From Salvia splendens (Eukaryota > Streptophyta > Magnoliopsida > Lamiales > Lamiaceae), in the NCBI RefSeq assembly GCF_004379255.2, contig NC_056036.1, positions 38,330,076-38,394,075 of the forward strand: DNA of 64,000 bases. The letters are read 5' to 3'. Shown piece by piece: positions 1 through 13,264 of the stretch. The position numbers and the translations under genes were made by a program. The notes beneath the pieces are model-generated. The model did not search any database. It was given only the letters and a program-made list of their open reading frames with translations, and was not told the origin of the DNA. The first letter of the stretch is position 1, and each line of letters opens with the position of its first letter.

Positions 1-756
1 GTGAAATATTGCTGTTATAGTTTTATACTTTTATCCAATCTTTATATTTTTTCCAAATCTATAACTATTCATAAAATATCAATATTCTATCTAATATGGA
101 GTTTTTTAAAATAGAAAATAATCATTTAAATCATGAAGTTTGATTATGTTTGATTATAATTTGGATAGTCACGTGAAGTTTAAAATTATAATATTAAATT
201 ACTCCTACATGATTTCACTTTTTTTTAATTGTTCCATCCAATTTCAGTTTTTTTTTTTTTTGAATTCTTGCATCCAAGAATAAAAATATAAAATGTGTCT
301 TTTAATGAAATTCAAAATGACGTATTTTATTTAAATAAATATTTTTCTTTTCTATTTTAATACTACAAAACATTGTCTTATAAATTATAGTACTACTAAT
401 TGACTGCGTCGATCTTTTTTCAGTTACATTAATTTTCAAATTGATTGTGTTCATTTTTTTCGTACTCTTTTTGAAAAACATTTGTAGCAAAGTGCAAATA
501 TGGAGTTTAAAATTTTGAAATAGAGAATCCTTTGACTGAAGAAGATCATATTTATTTTTATGTTTTAGGAAAATGACGCATAGGATACACATATTTTTTT
601 GTTATTTTAAAAGTATCAAAAATTACTAGTAGTATTTTTTTGTTATTTTAGAAGTATAAAAAAATTACTAAGTACTATTGCTCCCTCCGTCCCCTATATG
701 TTTCTCACTTTGATCCGGCACGGGAGTCCTATTTTATATGGAGTATTAGTTTTATA

Positions 757-1027
757 CTCCCTCCGACCCATAAAAATATGGGTATATGATATCACACGAG
801 AATTGAAACAAAATTGGTAAAGTAAGAGAAATTAGGGGAATGATAGTTAAAGTAGTGTTAGTGGATAGTGAAGCTCACGTTATTATTAGTATGATGGTAT
901 ATGTTTTAAATAACTTGATGTGTATGGTAAAAATTGAGATAACTTTCTATAAATGAAAATCTCATAGTATTTTTTTATGGGACATATGAAAATAGAATGT
1001 GCACATATTTTTCTGGGGCGAAGGAAG
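757..1027. mobile_element. Stowaway-like MITE, degenerate
   Basis: The left end begins CTCCCTCCGACCCATAAAAA. The reverse complement of the right end reads CTTCCTTCGCCCCAGAAAAA. The two form an imperfect terminal inverted repeat around about 270 bp of AT-rich sequence. This is the terminus style of Tc1/mariner-derived Stowaway MITEs. The element is old and its TA duplication is not clean. Confidence 0.5.
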
Positions 1028-2750
1028 AAACAAAATGTGAGTGATAATGAGTTAGTAGAATAATAGTATAAAATAGACCAAAATGAGACAGCTAATAGTA
1101 TAAGATAGACCAAATGAAAAATTGAAACAATGGAAAATTATGAATTTCATATTTTGGGAAAGGTATACCGCAATAGAAATTGTAGTTAACCATAAAATTA
1201 GATTGAACCAAATTACAATTATCACACCTAATGTCCTAATGCATTTGATTGGCTAATAGATCTTCTCAACTAACTAAACGATTCTAATGGTATGAAATAG
1301 TACCATACTACAATAATTGGAAAATATTATTTTATAGTGTACATAGATTGTAATCTTTGATCCATTAAAAAAGCAAATTTGAAGTCTTGAAGAAAAGGGC
1401 AAGGATATATTTGTTCAAAATAAGTTGTTAATCATCATTAGTTGTAATAGTCGGCTAATTAAAAAATTATGATGATAATTAGTAACAACCAAAAAATAGC
1501 ATGGAAATATTCAAACGAAGCAAATACTACTTACTATGAGATAAGTTGACAGCCTATCACAATAACAAATATGCTTCTTGGATTACACGTATCACTAAGA
1601 GAATGTTTGGTTTTATTGATTTTATTTAAATTATGTGACAACCATGCCACCAAGTTTTTGGCTGGAAAATTGAATTTAGAAGAGAACCAACGTGAAATCC
1701 AGCACCAGACCAAACTTCACAAAATAAATTATAAACAAGATAGTGAAATCAAGGGTCACCCAATTTGGGAGTCTATCGTCATTGACAATAATATTATTAA
1801 TTTCATTTTAATAATTTGTAATTTGAGCTATCCACAACAATGATACGATACCCATTATACATACGATACTTTCAATTTGTACAATCTAATGTTACAATTT
1901 TTAATTTCAATTTTTAGTGTAACAATATTTTTTAACTATTTAATTGCGAAAATTTAAGACAAATCAACCTCTTCGCTAGATAAATAAATCACACACTCGA
2001 TCACTTGAGAGTGGAAATTATATTTTTTTCAATACGATAAATTAGTGAATTAATAGATTCAGTGCAGGTACATTATTACAATAATGTTTTTATTTATTTA
2101 TTTTTATCTAGTTATTCTCGAATTTATTTGGCACTATGTTATTGGCCAACTTTAATTACGATTCATTTCATATGATATCGTCTGTTAATTATTTGTGTTA
2201 AAGGAATTACTAGTTTTCATATTAGACGCAATCATCAAATATATTTTCCCTCTGCGTTGAAATATGTTTACAATCACGAAAGTTCGTTTTAAAATAAGGC
2301 ACTCCATATTTTTAGAGATGAGAAAATATTATTTAAAATGACATGCATCTAATGAGAAATCTAGATGAAATTACCGTGACATTCTGTTACTACTCTTTTG
2401 GGGATGATTATTATTTTCATTCTTAGTCTATCATCCATTATTAACGACGACCACAATATTGCTTTTGGTCTTCTAAATATTGATGGTGTTGACTATCTTT
2501 TTCTTTATGTTCGATTTAGTAAAGTTTATTGGATTAATCAGCATGTATCTTTCACATGCTTAAACGTCTTAATTAACTTCCTTTCCATTCTTAGGGAAGA
2601 GAGGATATACCATCACACGATGTAGAAATTGATGCGTAGTGGAGTACTTAATTTTTGCCTCATCATTAAACCGAATAAATCCCTATTAGCTAAAAATAGA
2701 AGGAAGAATCAGCCAACAAAATATAATCGTTAAATATTCGGTGCCGGTAC

Positions 2751-2975
2751 TACTCCCTCCGTTCCAATTAAGTTGAGCGTATTACTTTTTGCAATGTCTC
2801 AACTAAGTTGAGTCATTTCATTTTTTAACATAAAAAACAAAACATTCTATCAATCTTACTTTATTCCCCTATTTACTTTATTTTCTCTTTATGTTTCATA
2901 TTTTTCAATACAATTTCTTAATTTTCGTGTCCAAAAGTTATGTACGGGGTATCAATTTAGTGCGGACGGAGGGTT
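2751..2975. mobile_element. Stowaway-like MITE
   Basis: About 220 bp bounded by CTCCCTCCGTTCC on the left and CGGACGGAGGG on the right, next to TA dinucleotides. It has no coding capacity. It lies about 330 bp upstream of the patellin start codon. Confidence 0.65.
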
Positions 2976-3044
2976 ACTTATTTACAATGCAGTAAAAATT
3001 GGAAAAATAAATCAAAACCAAAATAAAAATCAAAAGTTTGTGTA

Positions 3045-3085
3045 AACGGGCCCTGCTGACGAAAACGGGCCCAGCTAAACGAGCT
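3045..3085 (+). promoter_or_regulatory. GGGCCC promoter motifs of the patellin gene
   Basis: Two close copies of ACGGGCCC lie about 230-260 bp upstream of the start codon. GGGCCC/TGGGCC (site II-like) elements are usual in promoters of broadly expressed plant genes. A pyrimidine-rich leader (CT repeats, 3160-3230) follows, as expected for a 5' UTR. The transcription start cannot be fixed from sequence alone. Confidence 0.4.
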
Positions 3086-3310
3086 GGCATTTTTCAACTC
3101 TTCAACAGTCTGTTTTCACACACACACACACTACAGAAACCCTCCACTCCCCATATTAATAGCCTCTCACGTTCCCTATCTCTCTCACGTCTCACCCATC
3201 TCTTTCTCTCTCTGATATTTTCAGTTTTGTTTGCTCAATAGCCAAAAATCAGTTTCTTGTTTCCTTCCATCTTTCTACGTCCTAAAAAATCATTCATCAT
3301 TTCTTCTGTC

Positions 3311-5384
3311 ATGGCTGAGGAAACCAAGAAGGCAGCTCCCGAAACCGCCGAGGAGGTCGTGGTTTGTGACGTGCCGGTGGCGGAGGAGCCCACCAATGCC
3401 GTTGCGGGGACGGAGGCTGAGCCGGAGAAGGCCGTGGAGGGAGAGAAGGAGACAGAAGTTGCCGAATCTGTTTCCTTCAAGGAGGAGAGCAACAAAGTCG
3501 ATGATCTCATTGATCCAGAGAAGAAAGCTTTGGACGAGCTCAAATCTTTGATTCAGGAGGCCTTGAACAAGCATGAGTTCACCTCTCCCCCACCTCCGCC
3601 GCCCTCCGCCGTTATAGAGACGGCGGAAGAGCCCAAATCTGAGGAGGTGAAGGAAGAGCCCAAATCGGAGGAGGTGAAGGAAGAGCCCAAATCCGCGGAG
3701 GAGAAGAAGGAAGAGCCCAAACCTGAGGAGGAGAAGACGGAAGAAGAAAAAATCGAATCTTGTGAAGCAGTTTCCGAAGCAGCGCCGCGGGCGCCGGAAG
3801 AAAAGGAGACACCGGAGGAGGCGGTGGTTGAGAAGGTGGAGGAAAAGGTTGAAGCTGCTGAGGAAATCAAGGAGACCATAGTTCAAGAAGTGAAGGCTGA
3901 GGAGGCCGCCGCAGCTCCGGCGGAGGAGGAAGTAGCGCCGGAGGAGGTGTCGATTTGGGGGGTCACACTTCTCGCCGACGAGAGGAGTGATGCAATCCTG
4001 CTCAAGTTCCTGAGGGCTCGGGATTTCAAGGTGAAGGAAGCTTTCGCCATGGTGAAAAACGTGGTGGCGTGGAGGAAGGAATTCAAGATCGATGAGCTGT
4101 TGGTGGAGGAAGGAATCGGAGAAGGGCTCGAGAAAGTTGTGTATGTGAATGGAGTGGATAAAGAGGGGCACCCAATTTGTTACAATGCGTTTGGAGAGTT
4201 CCAAGATAAGGAGCTGTATAGCAACACTTTCTCTGATGCAGAGAAAAGAGCTAAGTTCTTGAGGTTTTATATTCAGTTCTTGGAGAAGAGAATTAGGGGG
4301 CTTGATTTTAGCCCTGAGGGGATTTGCACGATTGTGCAAGTTACTGATTTGAAGAATTCGCCTGGGTTGTTCTTCACCAAGAAAGAACTGAGGCAGGCTA
4401 CAAATCAAGCCCTTCAACTGCTGCAGGATAATTATCCAGAATTTGTTGCCAAACAGGTATGTGTGTGTGGAAGAAAAGATTGAATTTTGATGCTGTGTTC
4501 TTGCAATTCACTCATGTTTTCTTTGTGGGTTGATGCATGATTTTGAGATGAATTTGGTATATGCTGAATTTCATGCAAAATAGGTTAGATGCAAGAAAAG
4601 ATTCAATCTTTATGTTGTTCTTGCAATTGTGTTTGTTTGGTGATGTTATGTGATTATGGGATGTTTAATTTATTGGTATTTGTGTGTTGGGATGAAGGTG
4701 TTCATCAATGTGCCATGGTGGTATGTTGCTTACAATAGGATGATCAGTCCATTCTTGACTCAGAGGACTAAGAGCAAGTTTGTGTTTGCTGGTCCAACCA
4801 AGACTGCTGAGACCCTCTTCAAGTTAGTAGTCTCGATTTCGCTTCTCTTACGAGTTTTTAAACGATACATTTCTAAAAAAATGTTGTCTTGGCTTGTCTC
4901 GTGTTTAGGTACGCTGCACCGGAGCAAGTCCCCGTGCAATACGGTGGTCTGAGCAAGGCCGGCGGGGAGTTCACCACTGCCGATACTGCAGTAGAGGAAA
5001 TTATTAAGCCAGCAAGCAAGCACACAATTGAACTGCCAATTTCTGAGGTTGGAATTTGATTAAGCCTTATGTTTGTGTGTCTACTGTTTTATGGGTGTGC
5101 CGCGTATTGACATTGCAATTTACTCGTCGTAGGGTGGCACGTTGGCGTGGGAGGTGAGGGTCGTCGGGTGGGACGTTTCCTATGGTGCGGAGTTTGTCCC
5201 GAGTGCTGAGGGCGGATACACGTGGATCATCCAAAAATCGAGGAAGATCGGGCAGGCGGACGAGGATGTATTGAGCTGCTCATTCAAGATTGGTGAACCG
5301 GGAAAGGTTGTGCTCACATTTGACAACCAAACATCTAAGAAGAAGAAGCTTCTCTTTAGGTCCAACACCAAGTGCTCTGAGTGA
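3311..5384 (+). CDS. Patellin (Sec14/CRAL-TRIO plus GOLD domain protein)
   Basis: Patellins bind phosphoinositides and act in membrane traffic at the cell plate and plasma membrane. Four coding exons fit in phase: 3311-4456, 4698-4822, 4909-5047 and 5133-5384, giving 553 residues. Residues 1 to about 215 are a very acidic Glu/Lys/Pro/Val-rich region with tandem units of the type EEPKSEEVK, usual for this family. A CRAL-TRIO N segment follows (LLKFLRARDFKVKEAFAM), then the Sec14 lipid-binding domain (GHPICYNAFGEF, FINVPWWY). The C-terminal GOLD domain runs from about GGTLAWEVRVVGWDV to the basic KKKKLLFRS end. The start was set at MAEETKKAA. An in-frame upstream ATG at 3257 would add 18 residues, but the A-rich MAEE start matches the family better. 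It resembles the PATL3/PATL5-type members, although assignment to one paralogue is not possible here. Confidence 0.93.
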
Positions 5385-5955
5385 TGATGAAAGAGGGCTT
5401 CTTTGTTCATTCATATAATTCTTTTTGGGCTGATTTATTTTAAAACTTGTTTCTGAAATTTTAAGGTTGTTTGGGAGTAGTTTATTTATATTTCTTTGTT
5501 GTTTTTGTTAAGTTGGAATGATTATTTACATGTCAGAAGAAACAATTGGGAATTCAAAGATATAAATCTGTCAATACATCACTTTATGCTGTCCTTACTG
5601 CTGTAAATTTGGTTCTATCATTTTTTTTGAGGTTTTGTCGTTGCTTTTGTTTCTTTTCATGAATGATGATATTGAATTATTGATTCTTTACAACACATTC
5701 TTACTAGCTAACATTATTTATTGCCAAACAAAATGATCGATGTTTTCAAGGTAGGACCGAACTAACTTTATTAAGGTTAAACCTTAGTCTACGTCTCTAC
5801 GATTGCAACAAGATGATATCATAGTATAGTATTATATCATTAGTTTTATCATTCGCATTGGAGTTTGTACTTACCTTTTGTAAAAGTGTGTTGAGATTCT
5901 TGTAACAATTTATTTTAAATAAACTTACCAAGCAATAGAACTTGGTACTAGTAAG

Positions 5956-6882
5956 CACTGACGGACACAGTAAGGAGCAGTGAGGGGCTTAAGCCCTTCC
6001 CAAAAGTTTTTTTTTAATGTTTTTCTTCTTCTAAATTGCTTAAAATTTTCAAAATTATAGCCCTTCCTAAAATTTTGCCATAGGGGAGCATATTGTTGAG
6101 TGTTGATGAGTGGAAGGGACTGAAAAATCTGAAAATTGGAGAGTTGCAGAAAAAAATGGATGCCACAACTTGCAACTTGAAGAAGACGACTAGTTGTAAT
6201 GTTAATTATTATTATAATAAAATATCGCACGCTCTCCTAAATGGGGATGATCTCTGAATATAATAATGCTATAAAATGTGACGTGTCTTGACTGTAAACG
6301 TGTAGAAGAGTAATTATACTCCATAGTACTTCTTAGTTTGTGGTATAAATGCTTAAAAATCCATCCCTTATTGCTTCAATAAGCCTAGATTAAAACAATC
6401 CAGATTCATTATTTTTTATCACAACAATTTTTGGAGGTTGGCTTTAGTAATTTTAAAATTTCTCTAATTATTTTCTAGTGAATTCTATTATACAAAAATT
6501 GATTTTTAATAATTCTTTATATTTATTTAATTATAAAAACTTGACAATAAAAAGTAGAGTTTGTAGTTTGGTCCGGTAGGTTCAAAGCAACTATTATGTA
6601 TCCTATTTTAATTTTTATTATATAAAATACTTCTTTCGTTCATGAAATAATATCAGATTTTATCATTTTGATACGCCTGCAATTTAAAATTGGATTCATT
6701 TTTTTGGATAAGTGAACCTGACACTCTACTAAATCATTATATTTATATTTCATTATAAAACCAATATGTAAAATTGAGACATTTATTCCGTTGACTTTTC
6801 CCCCTCACAGCGGGACTTTAAATTTGGACGAATAAAGTAAGAGTATAGCCCATGCCAAAATAATTTTTTGCGTCCGCCACTG
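5956..6882. mobile_element. hAT-like non-autonomous transposon
   Basis: The left end is CACTGACGGACAC and the reverse complement of the right end is CAGTGGCGGACGC, an imperfect terminal inverted repeat. The flanks are CTAGTAAG (5948-5955) and CTAATAAG (6883-6890), an 8-bp target duplication with one mismatch, which is characteristic of hAT elements. The 927-bp interior has no transposase frame. The CAGTGGCGGA end is common among plant non-autonomous hAT-type elements. Confidence 0.7.
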
Positions 6883-7208
6883 CTAATAAGTAGTAGGAGT
6901 ACTCACTTTATTCGTTGTAAATGATCAACTTTTTTTTATATAATTTTTTTAAAAAAATAATATTTATAAGAGAAGAGAGAACAAAATAGAATAGGAGCTC
7001 AAAGAAGTATGAAAAATAAAGAAAGAATAAAGTAGAAGATATAAAGAGATAATAAAGTAAAAAAAGAGAGAGTAAAGTATTGTTTATTTTGTTAAAAAGG
7101 AAAATCAATCACTTAAATTGGAACCAATAATAATCATCACGACATCAATAATAATCATTAAGTTATTATGATAAATATAAGTACTCCTATGTAACACAAA
7201 ATAAACAA

Positions 7209-7423
7209 TCTTTCCGTCCGTCATTAGGAGTCTCATTTGTTTGCGGCACGGGTTTTAAGAAATGTTAAGAGAAGCGGGAGGAAAAAAGTTAGTGGAATAG
7301 ATGTCTCACTTGTATATATATGATTTAAATGAAATCTGAATGAAATGAGTTAGTGGAAGGTAAGACCCTATTACCATTTATGGTAAAAGTGAACCGGGAC
7401 TCCTATTCACGGACGGAGGGAGT
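7209..7423. mobile_element. Stowaway-like MITE
   Basis: The inverted ends are TTTCCGTCCGTCATTAGGAG on the left and, as reverse complement of the right, CTCCCTCCGTCCGTGAATAG. The interior is about 215 bp with no coding potential. It lies about 550 bp upstream of the MIC10-like gene. Confidence 0.6.
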
Positions 7424-7784
7424 TATGCTAAACATAATAATTATTAAATTTATTATAATCAAATACAAAATAAATAATGTTAAACATGGACTCAGCAAGC
7501 TCACCAATAATGTTCAATTAACATATTCCTATAAATAATAATGCTGATATAAATACATAATTACAAATTTCGAACCCACAGCCTTTTAATTTATTAGTTC
7601 TGCTCTAATAGGCACTAAACTAAGACAACCACCATTGAGAAAAAGTGATTGATATTTTTTTTGGTTGTTCTATTACAAATTATATATATTTTTAAATTTC
7701 AATGCCAAAAAAAAGTTAATCACTTGCCATGGATAAAGTAGTTAATATTTGTGGACCATAATAACTTTAGCATTATTGGGCCGG

Positions 7785-7826
7785 GCCATGATAATGGAGT
7801 AACTATTGTTGATAATTAAGCCCAAT
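7785..7826 (+). promoter_or_regulatory. Site II-type motifs upstream of MIC10-like gene
   Basis: TTGGGCCGGGCC (7786-7797) and AAGCCCAA (7819-7826, TTGGGCTT on the other strand) lie 145-185 bp before the start codon. TGGGCC/Y elements are bound by TCP factors and are enriched in promoters of nuclear genes for mitochondrial proteins and ribosomes. The motif is visible. The regulatory role is inferred. Confidence 0.5.
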
Positions 7827-7970
7827 TGTTTTTATGTTACAGAAAATGAAATTAGCTAACTACTAGTACGAAATTCGACCAAGTGAGCAACCCTCGAAAA
7901 TCGAACTTGATTCTTGAACAACAGAATTTGGGGGAAAAAAGCTGTGGAGATTTCTGATCGATAATCTGAA

Positions 7971-9618
7971 ATGGCGGACGGAAGCAAAGCGGAGATACCT
8001 GCGAAATGGGATGCGTGCCTCGATTTAGGCCTCCGTCGTTTCGTTTACTCTTCGCTCGCCGGCGCCGTTTCGGGTTTCCTTATCTTCCGTGAGTATTAAC
8101 GCCGTTCTTTTTTTTTTTCTCGTTTTCAATTTATTTCTCTAATTTGAGGGTTTCTGTATATTCGGCAGCTCGCTGTTTAGTAGTTTTGTTGAATTTCGAT
8201 GTTGAATTGATATTTTGAGGGAATTTTCTGAACAATGCTAGTGGAGTTGCTAGTTCGCTGATACGGAGTATTTGAAAATTGCTGTGATACTATATATTTT
8301 GGTTAATTTTAAATGTGGCTTAAATTACTTAATTCTGTTAGGAGATTTTTTATTAGATCTCCTTTGATAGTGTAGTATAGTTATTTCGGAATAGATTGTA
8401 GAGGAAGTTACAGTTGTGAAAGATTGCAATTTACTTATGGAAATGAGTATATGATGCAAAACCACGGGCAACGAGTTCATGATCATTCTTTGTAATGTGA
8501 AGTGTGTTATTTAATCACTTACGCTTGCCAAAACTAGTGCACCTTTTCTTTTCCTCGACACGCTTCAGAAGCATCACTACTTAGTTTTCTTTATGATACC
8601 AAAGAGCCTGTTTGGAGCATATTTACTGGTTTAGTTTACCTGGTCAACTTTTTGATGGTATTTATGTTTTAATAGAGTTAGAGTAGCTATGTACTCACCT
8701 TTTTTACAAGTGGTAGTAGTCTTATTGTTTCTTCTGACTAATGAGAGAGCTTGCATTCGCTGTTGTTTCAGGGAGTCCAGCTACACGGTGGGCGTCTATA
8801 GCTTTTGGTGCTGGAGTGGGGATAGGTTCCGCTTATTCAGAGTGCTCTCTTAAATTTGACGAATCTCCCCCCAAATTGACTTCTAATGTAGCCAGTACCC
8901 CTCTACCTGAGGTAAGTAGAACATGTAATATTGTCTTCTATTTATAGTTCACTACCTTTGTTCTTCCCAGTTTCAGATTTTTGTTTTAATGAACACTACC
9001 TTTACTCGAAGTAGGACAGAACTGAAGTTTATAAGTTGCTCCATCTCTTATCTGTATGGTATGAATTATAGGTGAAAATCTAAGTAGTCCTTGATACCAT
9101 GAATTTGTTGTTTTGGCTATATGAGTTGTTTCATGCAAAATATAGGTCAAAACTCAAGTAGGTCTGCATGTTCTATACTCCCTCCGTCCTAAGGTAGTTG
9201 AGTCGTATTCCTTTTTGGGTTGTCCCAAGGTAGTTGAGCCGTATTCCTTTTTGGGTTGTCCCTAGGTAGTTGAGTCATTTCTTTTTTGGCAAAAACTTTA
9301 CCATCTCTCTTATACTTGACTCTCTCTTCATCTATCTTACTTATTCCATCTCTTACTTTAATCTTTCCACTTTAACCTTGAATACATTTGTTTCTTAAAT
9401 CCAACGCCCAAAAGAAATGCCCCACCTACCTTGGGATGGAGGGAGTACAATTTTCTTACTTTTCATCCATAAGTGATTGTAGTTATGGATTTGTCATCTT
9501 TCATGCTTGTCAACACATCACGTACAGTTTTATAAGTGTATCTTCTTTGGTGTTCGTATCATCTCAGAACCGACATACTAAAACAATGTCTTTCGATTTA
9601 ATGCAGGGTAATGAGTGA
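7971..9618 (+). CDS. MICOS complex subunit MIC10-like
   Basis: MIC10 is a small hairpin protein of the inner mitochondrial membrane that bends it at cristae junctions within the MICOS complex. Three coding exons fit in phase: 7971-8088, 8772-8911 and 9607-9618, encoding 89 residues. The protein begins MADGSKAEIPAKWDACLDLG. Two hydrophobic segments follow, rich in glycine: FVYSSLAGAVSGFLIF, split by intron 1, and WASIAFGAGVGIGSAYSEC. This paired Gly-rich transmembrane pattern is the MIC10 signature. The last coding exon contributes only Gly-Asn-Glu and the stop. Intron 2 carries a Stowaway-like MITE. Site II motifs lie upstream. The length is as expected for plant MIC10 homologues. Confidence 0.85.
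9178..9445. mobile_element. Stowaway-like MITE in intron 2 of MIC10-like gene
   Basis: The element begins CTCCCTCCGTCC and ends GGATGGAGGGAG, flanked by TA on both sides. The 5' part contains about three tandem copies of a roughly 45-bp unit (AGGTAGTTGAGTCGTATTCC and variants). It lies wholly within the 695-bp intron. Confidence 0.75.
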
Positions 9619-9808
9619 AGTTGAGATTGTTGGGCATGCTTTCTCATTTGGAACTTCTGTTTTCTTTTTCATTGGTTGTTCTAATGGTGTATTTCCTGGA
9701 GACCGTTTGGCTACTATATCTCTCTCTGTGACGTGTTGCATAATTTTTTGTTATGGAAAATTGTCATTTGAAGTACAATTTTGGTTAACTTATGGTCGAT
9801 CTTATATA

Positions 9809-10058
9809 CTCCCTCCGTCCCAACTTAATTGTCACTCTTTTCTATTTCGGTCCGTCTCAACTTAATTATCACACTTCATTTTTACCATAAATGGTAAGTA
9901 GGTTCCACATTGCACTACTCACTTCACTCACATTTTATTATAAAACAAATACAAAAAAGTAGGTCTCACATTCCACTAATTTTTTCAACCAACTTTTCTT
10001 TAAATTTCTAAAACTCGTGCCCACTCCAAGAGTGACAATTAAGTTGTGACATAGGGAG
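9809..10058. mobile_element. Stowaway-like MITE downstream of MIC10-like gene
   Basis: The ends are CTCCCTCCGTCCCAACTTAA and, reversed, CTCCCTATGTCACAACTTAA, with TA flanks. The interior is about 250 bp and non-coding. It starts about 190 bp after the stop codon and so may lie in the 3' UTR. Confidence 0.75.
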
Positions 10059-10259
10059 TAACTTTCAAACCCAACTAATTAAATTAGTACCTCTCACAAT
10101 TGTCTCATACGTTTAATTTTTTGAGGTGTCATTTAAAACTGAGGATATGGATGGAGCAATGTCGAATTATGCCATCAAAGAGAACAATGTTGTATTTCCC
10201 TTTAAAAGAAAACAGTATTGTTTCCTCTCAGGCTTAGCCCCAGTTCGACCCATTGGTCT

Positions 10260-10497
10260 TTCTCATGATATTCGACATTCCCTTGTTGGATTTTTTGTGC
10301 CCTTATTCGATACACGTTCATCCTCTTGTTGTCATTGCATTGTCACCGTTGAAAATGTTTGGACCACCATGCCCTCCTTTTGACGAAGCCAACAACAATA
10401 ATAATGCAAAATTTGTCGACTGGAACAGTGTGGTGAAGACTGCGTTTTGAGTAAATGCACTAGAAATCCAACAAAGGAATGTCGAATAACATGAGAA
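10260..10497. repeat. Imperfect inverted repeat (possible hairpin)
   Basis: The left arm (about 10260-10300) contains CGACATTCCCTTGTTGGAT. The right arm (about 10458-10497) contains ATCCAACAAAGGAATGTCG, its near-perfect complement, and arms of about 40 bp pair with few mismatches across a loop of about 160 bp. The overlapping short frames on both strands are products of this symmetry, not genes. It may be an old MITE or part of a longer foldback. Confidence 0.6.
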
Positions 10498-10770
10498 ATA
10501 GGGTTCATCCTAAGAAGAAAGGACATCGTTTTGTCCAAACCCTTTGCTTTGATCCACATCAGCGCCACATAAGTGTTTTCTCATTAATTAAATAGCGCTA
10601 AATAATTATTGAAAAATACTACTTGTTAGGGATTAACCATAAATCAATCAAAATGTATGATTTAAATCATGGAGTAATTTTTTATCCATAAAATTAGTTA
10701 AGATTATATGATTTTATTATCAATGATACTATAGAGACTGAGAATGATGGCATACGAAATTACCAATACA

Positions 10771-11026
10771 AATGTGGCATATAACTATGCATCTTATGAT
10801 CTAAAGAAAACATATATAAAAGTAATTTTTTTGAAAATAAGAGATGTTTATAAATGTTAAAATATACTCCTATGTAGTTGTGGTCTAGAAAAAGAACCAA
10901 ATGTGGCATATAACTATGCATCTTATCATCTACAAAAAACATTTATAAAAGTATTTTTTTTTAAAATAAGAGATGTTTATAAAGTTAAAATATACTCCTA
11001 TGTAGTTGTGGTCTAGAAAAAGAAAT
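10771..11026. repeat. Tandem duplication, about 129-bp unit, two copies
   Basis: AATGTGGCATATAACTATGC occurs at 10771 and again at 10900. The two units run in parallel through TATACTCCTATGTAGTTGTG to TCTAGAAAAAGAA, with only a few differences. The repeat lies in the intergenic DNA between the MIC10-like and eL6 genes. Confidence 0.85.
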
Positions 11027-11282
11027 CAGTGTATTTTTTTGGACACTCAATATAGCAAAAGAAAGGTGGATATTTTTTGTGGACACTCAATATATCAAAT
11101 GTTGCATTATATTTTATAGATCGATTGAATCTTATTTTATTCTCATTATCATATCATTGGTGCACCTATTTTAACTATATAAACATTTTTGACATAAGCT
11201 GCATCCTAATTTTCGTGCAAAAAGAGTGCGTTGTAAAAAATAAAAATAAAACTCCAATCATCTTCAAAGTAAAATGAAGATA

Positions 11283-11361
11283 AGGCCCAACTTATTGGGC
11301 TGTGCACTTTCTTCTATAACTGGGTTTTAGTCTTTACGTATATATTCATCTAGGGTTTAGC
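11283..11361 (+). promoter_or_regulatory. Site II and telo-box motifs of eL6 promoter
   Basis: AGGCCCAA and TTGGGCT lie at about 11283-11302. A telo-box (TAGGGTTTAG, complement of AAACCCTA) lies at about 11351-11360, some 70-80 bp before the start codon. The combination of site II and telo-box is the standard arrangement of plant ribosomal-protein and translation-factor promoters. Confidence 0.65.
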
Positions 11362-11431
11362 TCACATTTCGATTTGCCATCTCTCGCAAAAAAAAAAAAA
11401 TTTCGCACAAAACACAGTGAGAGATCCTGCA

Positions 11432-12993
<1,562 letters not shown>

Positions 12994-13264
12994 AAGAAGT
13001 TTTTGGTTTCAATTTTGTTTCTCTTATTTCCCCTTTGAGGCAAACCTTATTTGACAGGTTTATTGGTGATCAAATTCATTTAGTATAACATCTTGAGTTT
13101 TTGTTGAGTGGCTTTGATAATTTTAGCAAGGAATTTTATTGAAATATGTTTAAGTTTTATTTGAATCCCTCTATGTTGGTGTGTTTGTTTTGTTAGTATT
13201 ATGATACATGTGTAGAATAACCGATGTAGTATATGATTGAATAATCACTACAGACAGTACTAGC

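Larger units (their letters stand above)
1..3037. other. AT-rich intergenic DNA with MITE remnants
   Basis: No gene could be supported here. Short open frames (for example around 1571-1843 and 2398-2625) have no recognisable domain, no codon bias and no splice context. The stretch holds two Stowaway-like elements, listed separately, and a further isolated Stowaway-type terminus (CTCCCTCCGTCCC) at 681-693. Confidence 0.7.
5385..7970. other. Intergenic region with transposable elements
   Basis: This is the patellin 3' UTR (T-rich, to about 5600), then AT-rich DNA with a hAT-like element and a Stowaway-like element (listed separately). No supportable gene was found. The short frame opposite 5925-6230 lies inside the hAT-like element and has no recognisable product. 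Confidence 0.6.

Noticed and set aside
1571..2625. Short open frames of 75-90 codons in the first 3 kb
   Set aside because: AT-rich chance frames with no domain, conserved motif or splice context.
3290..4417. Long open frame (375 codons) on the strand opposite the patellin first exon
   Set aside because: It mirrors the codon-biased, repetitive patellin coding sequence. The product is a Leu/Arg-rich low-complexity string with no domain.
9388..9618. 76-codon frame ending at the MIC10 stop
   Set aside because: Only its last four codons, including the stop, are coding (exon 3). The rest is intron and MITE sequence.
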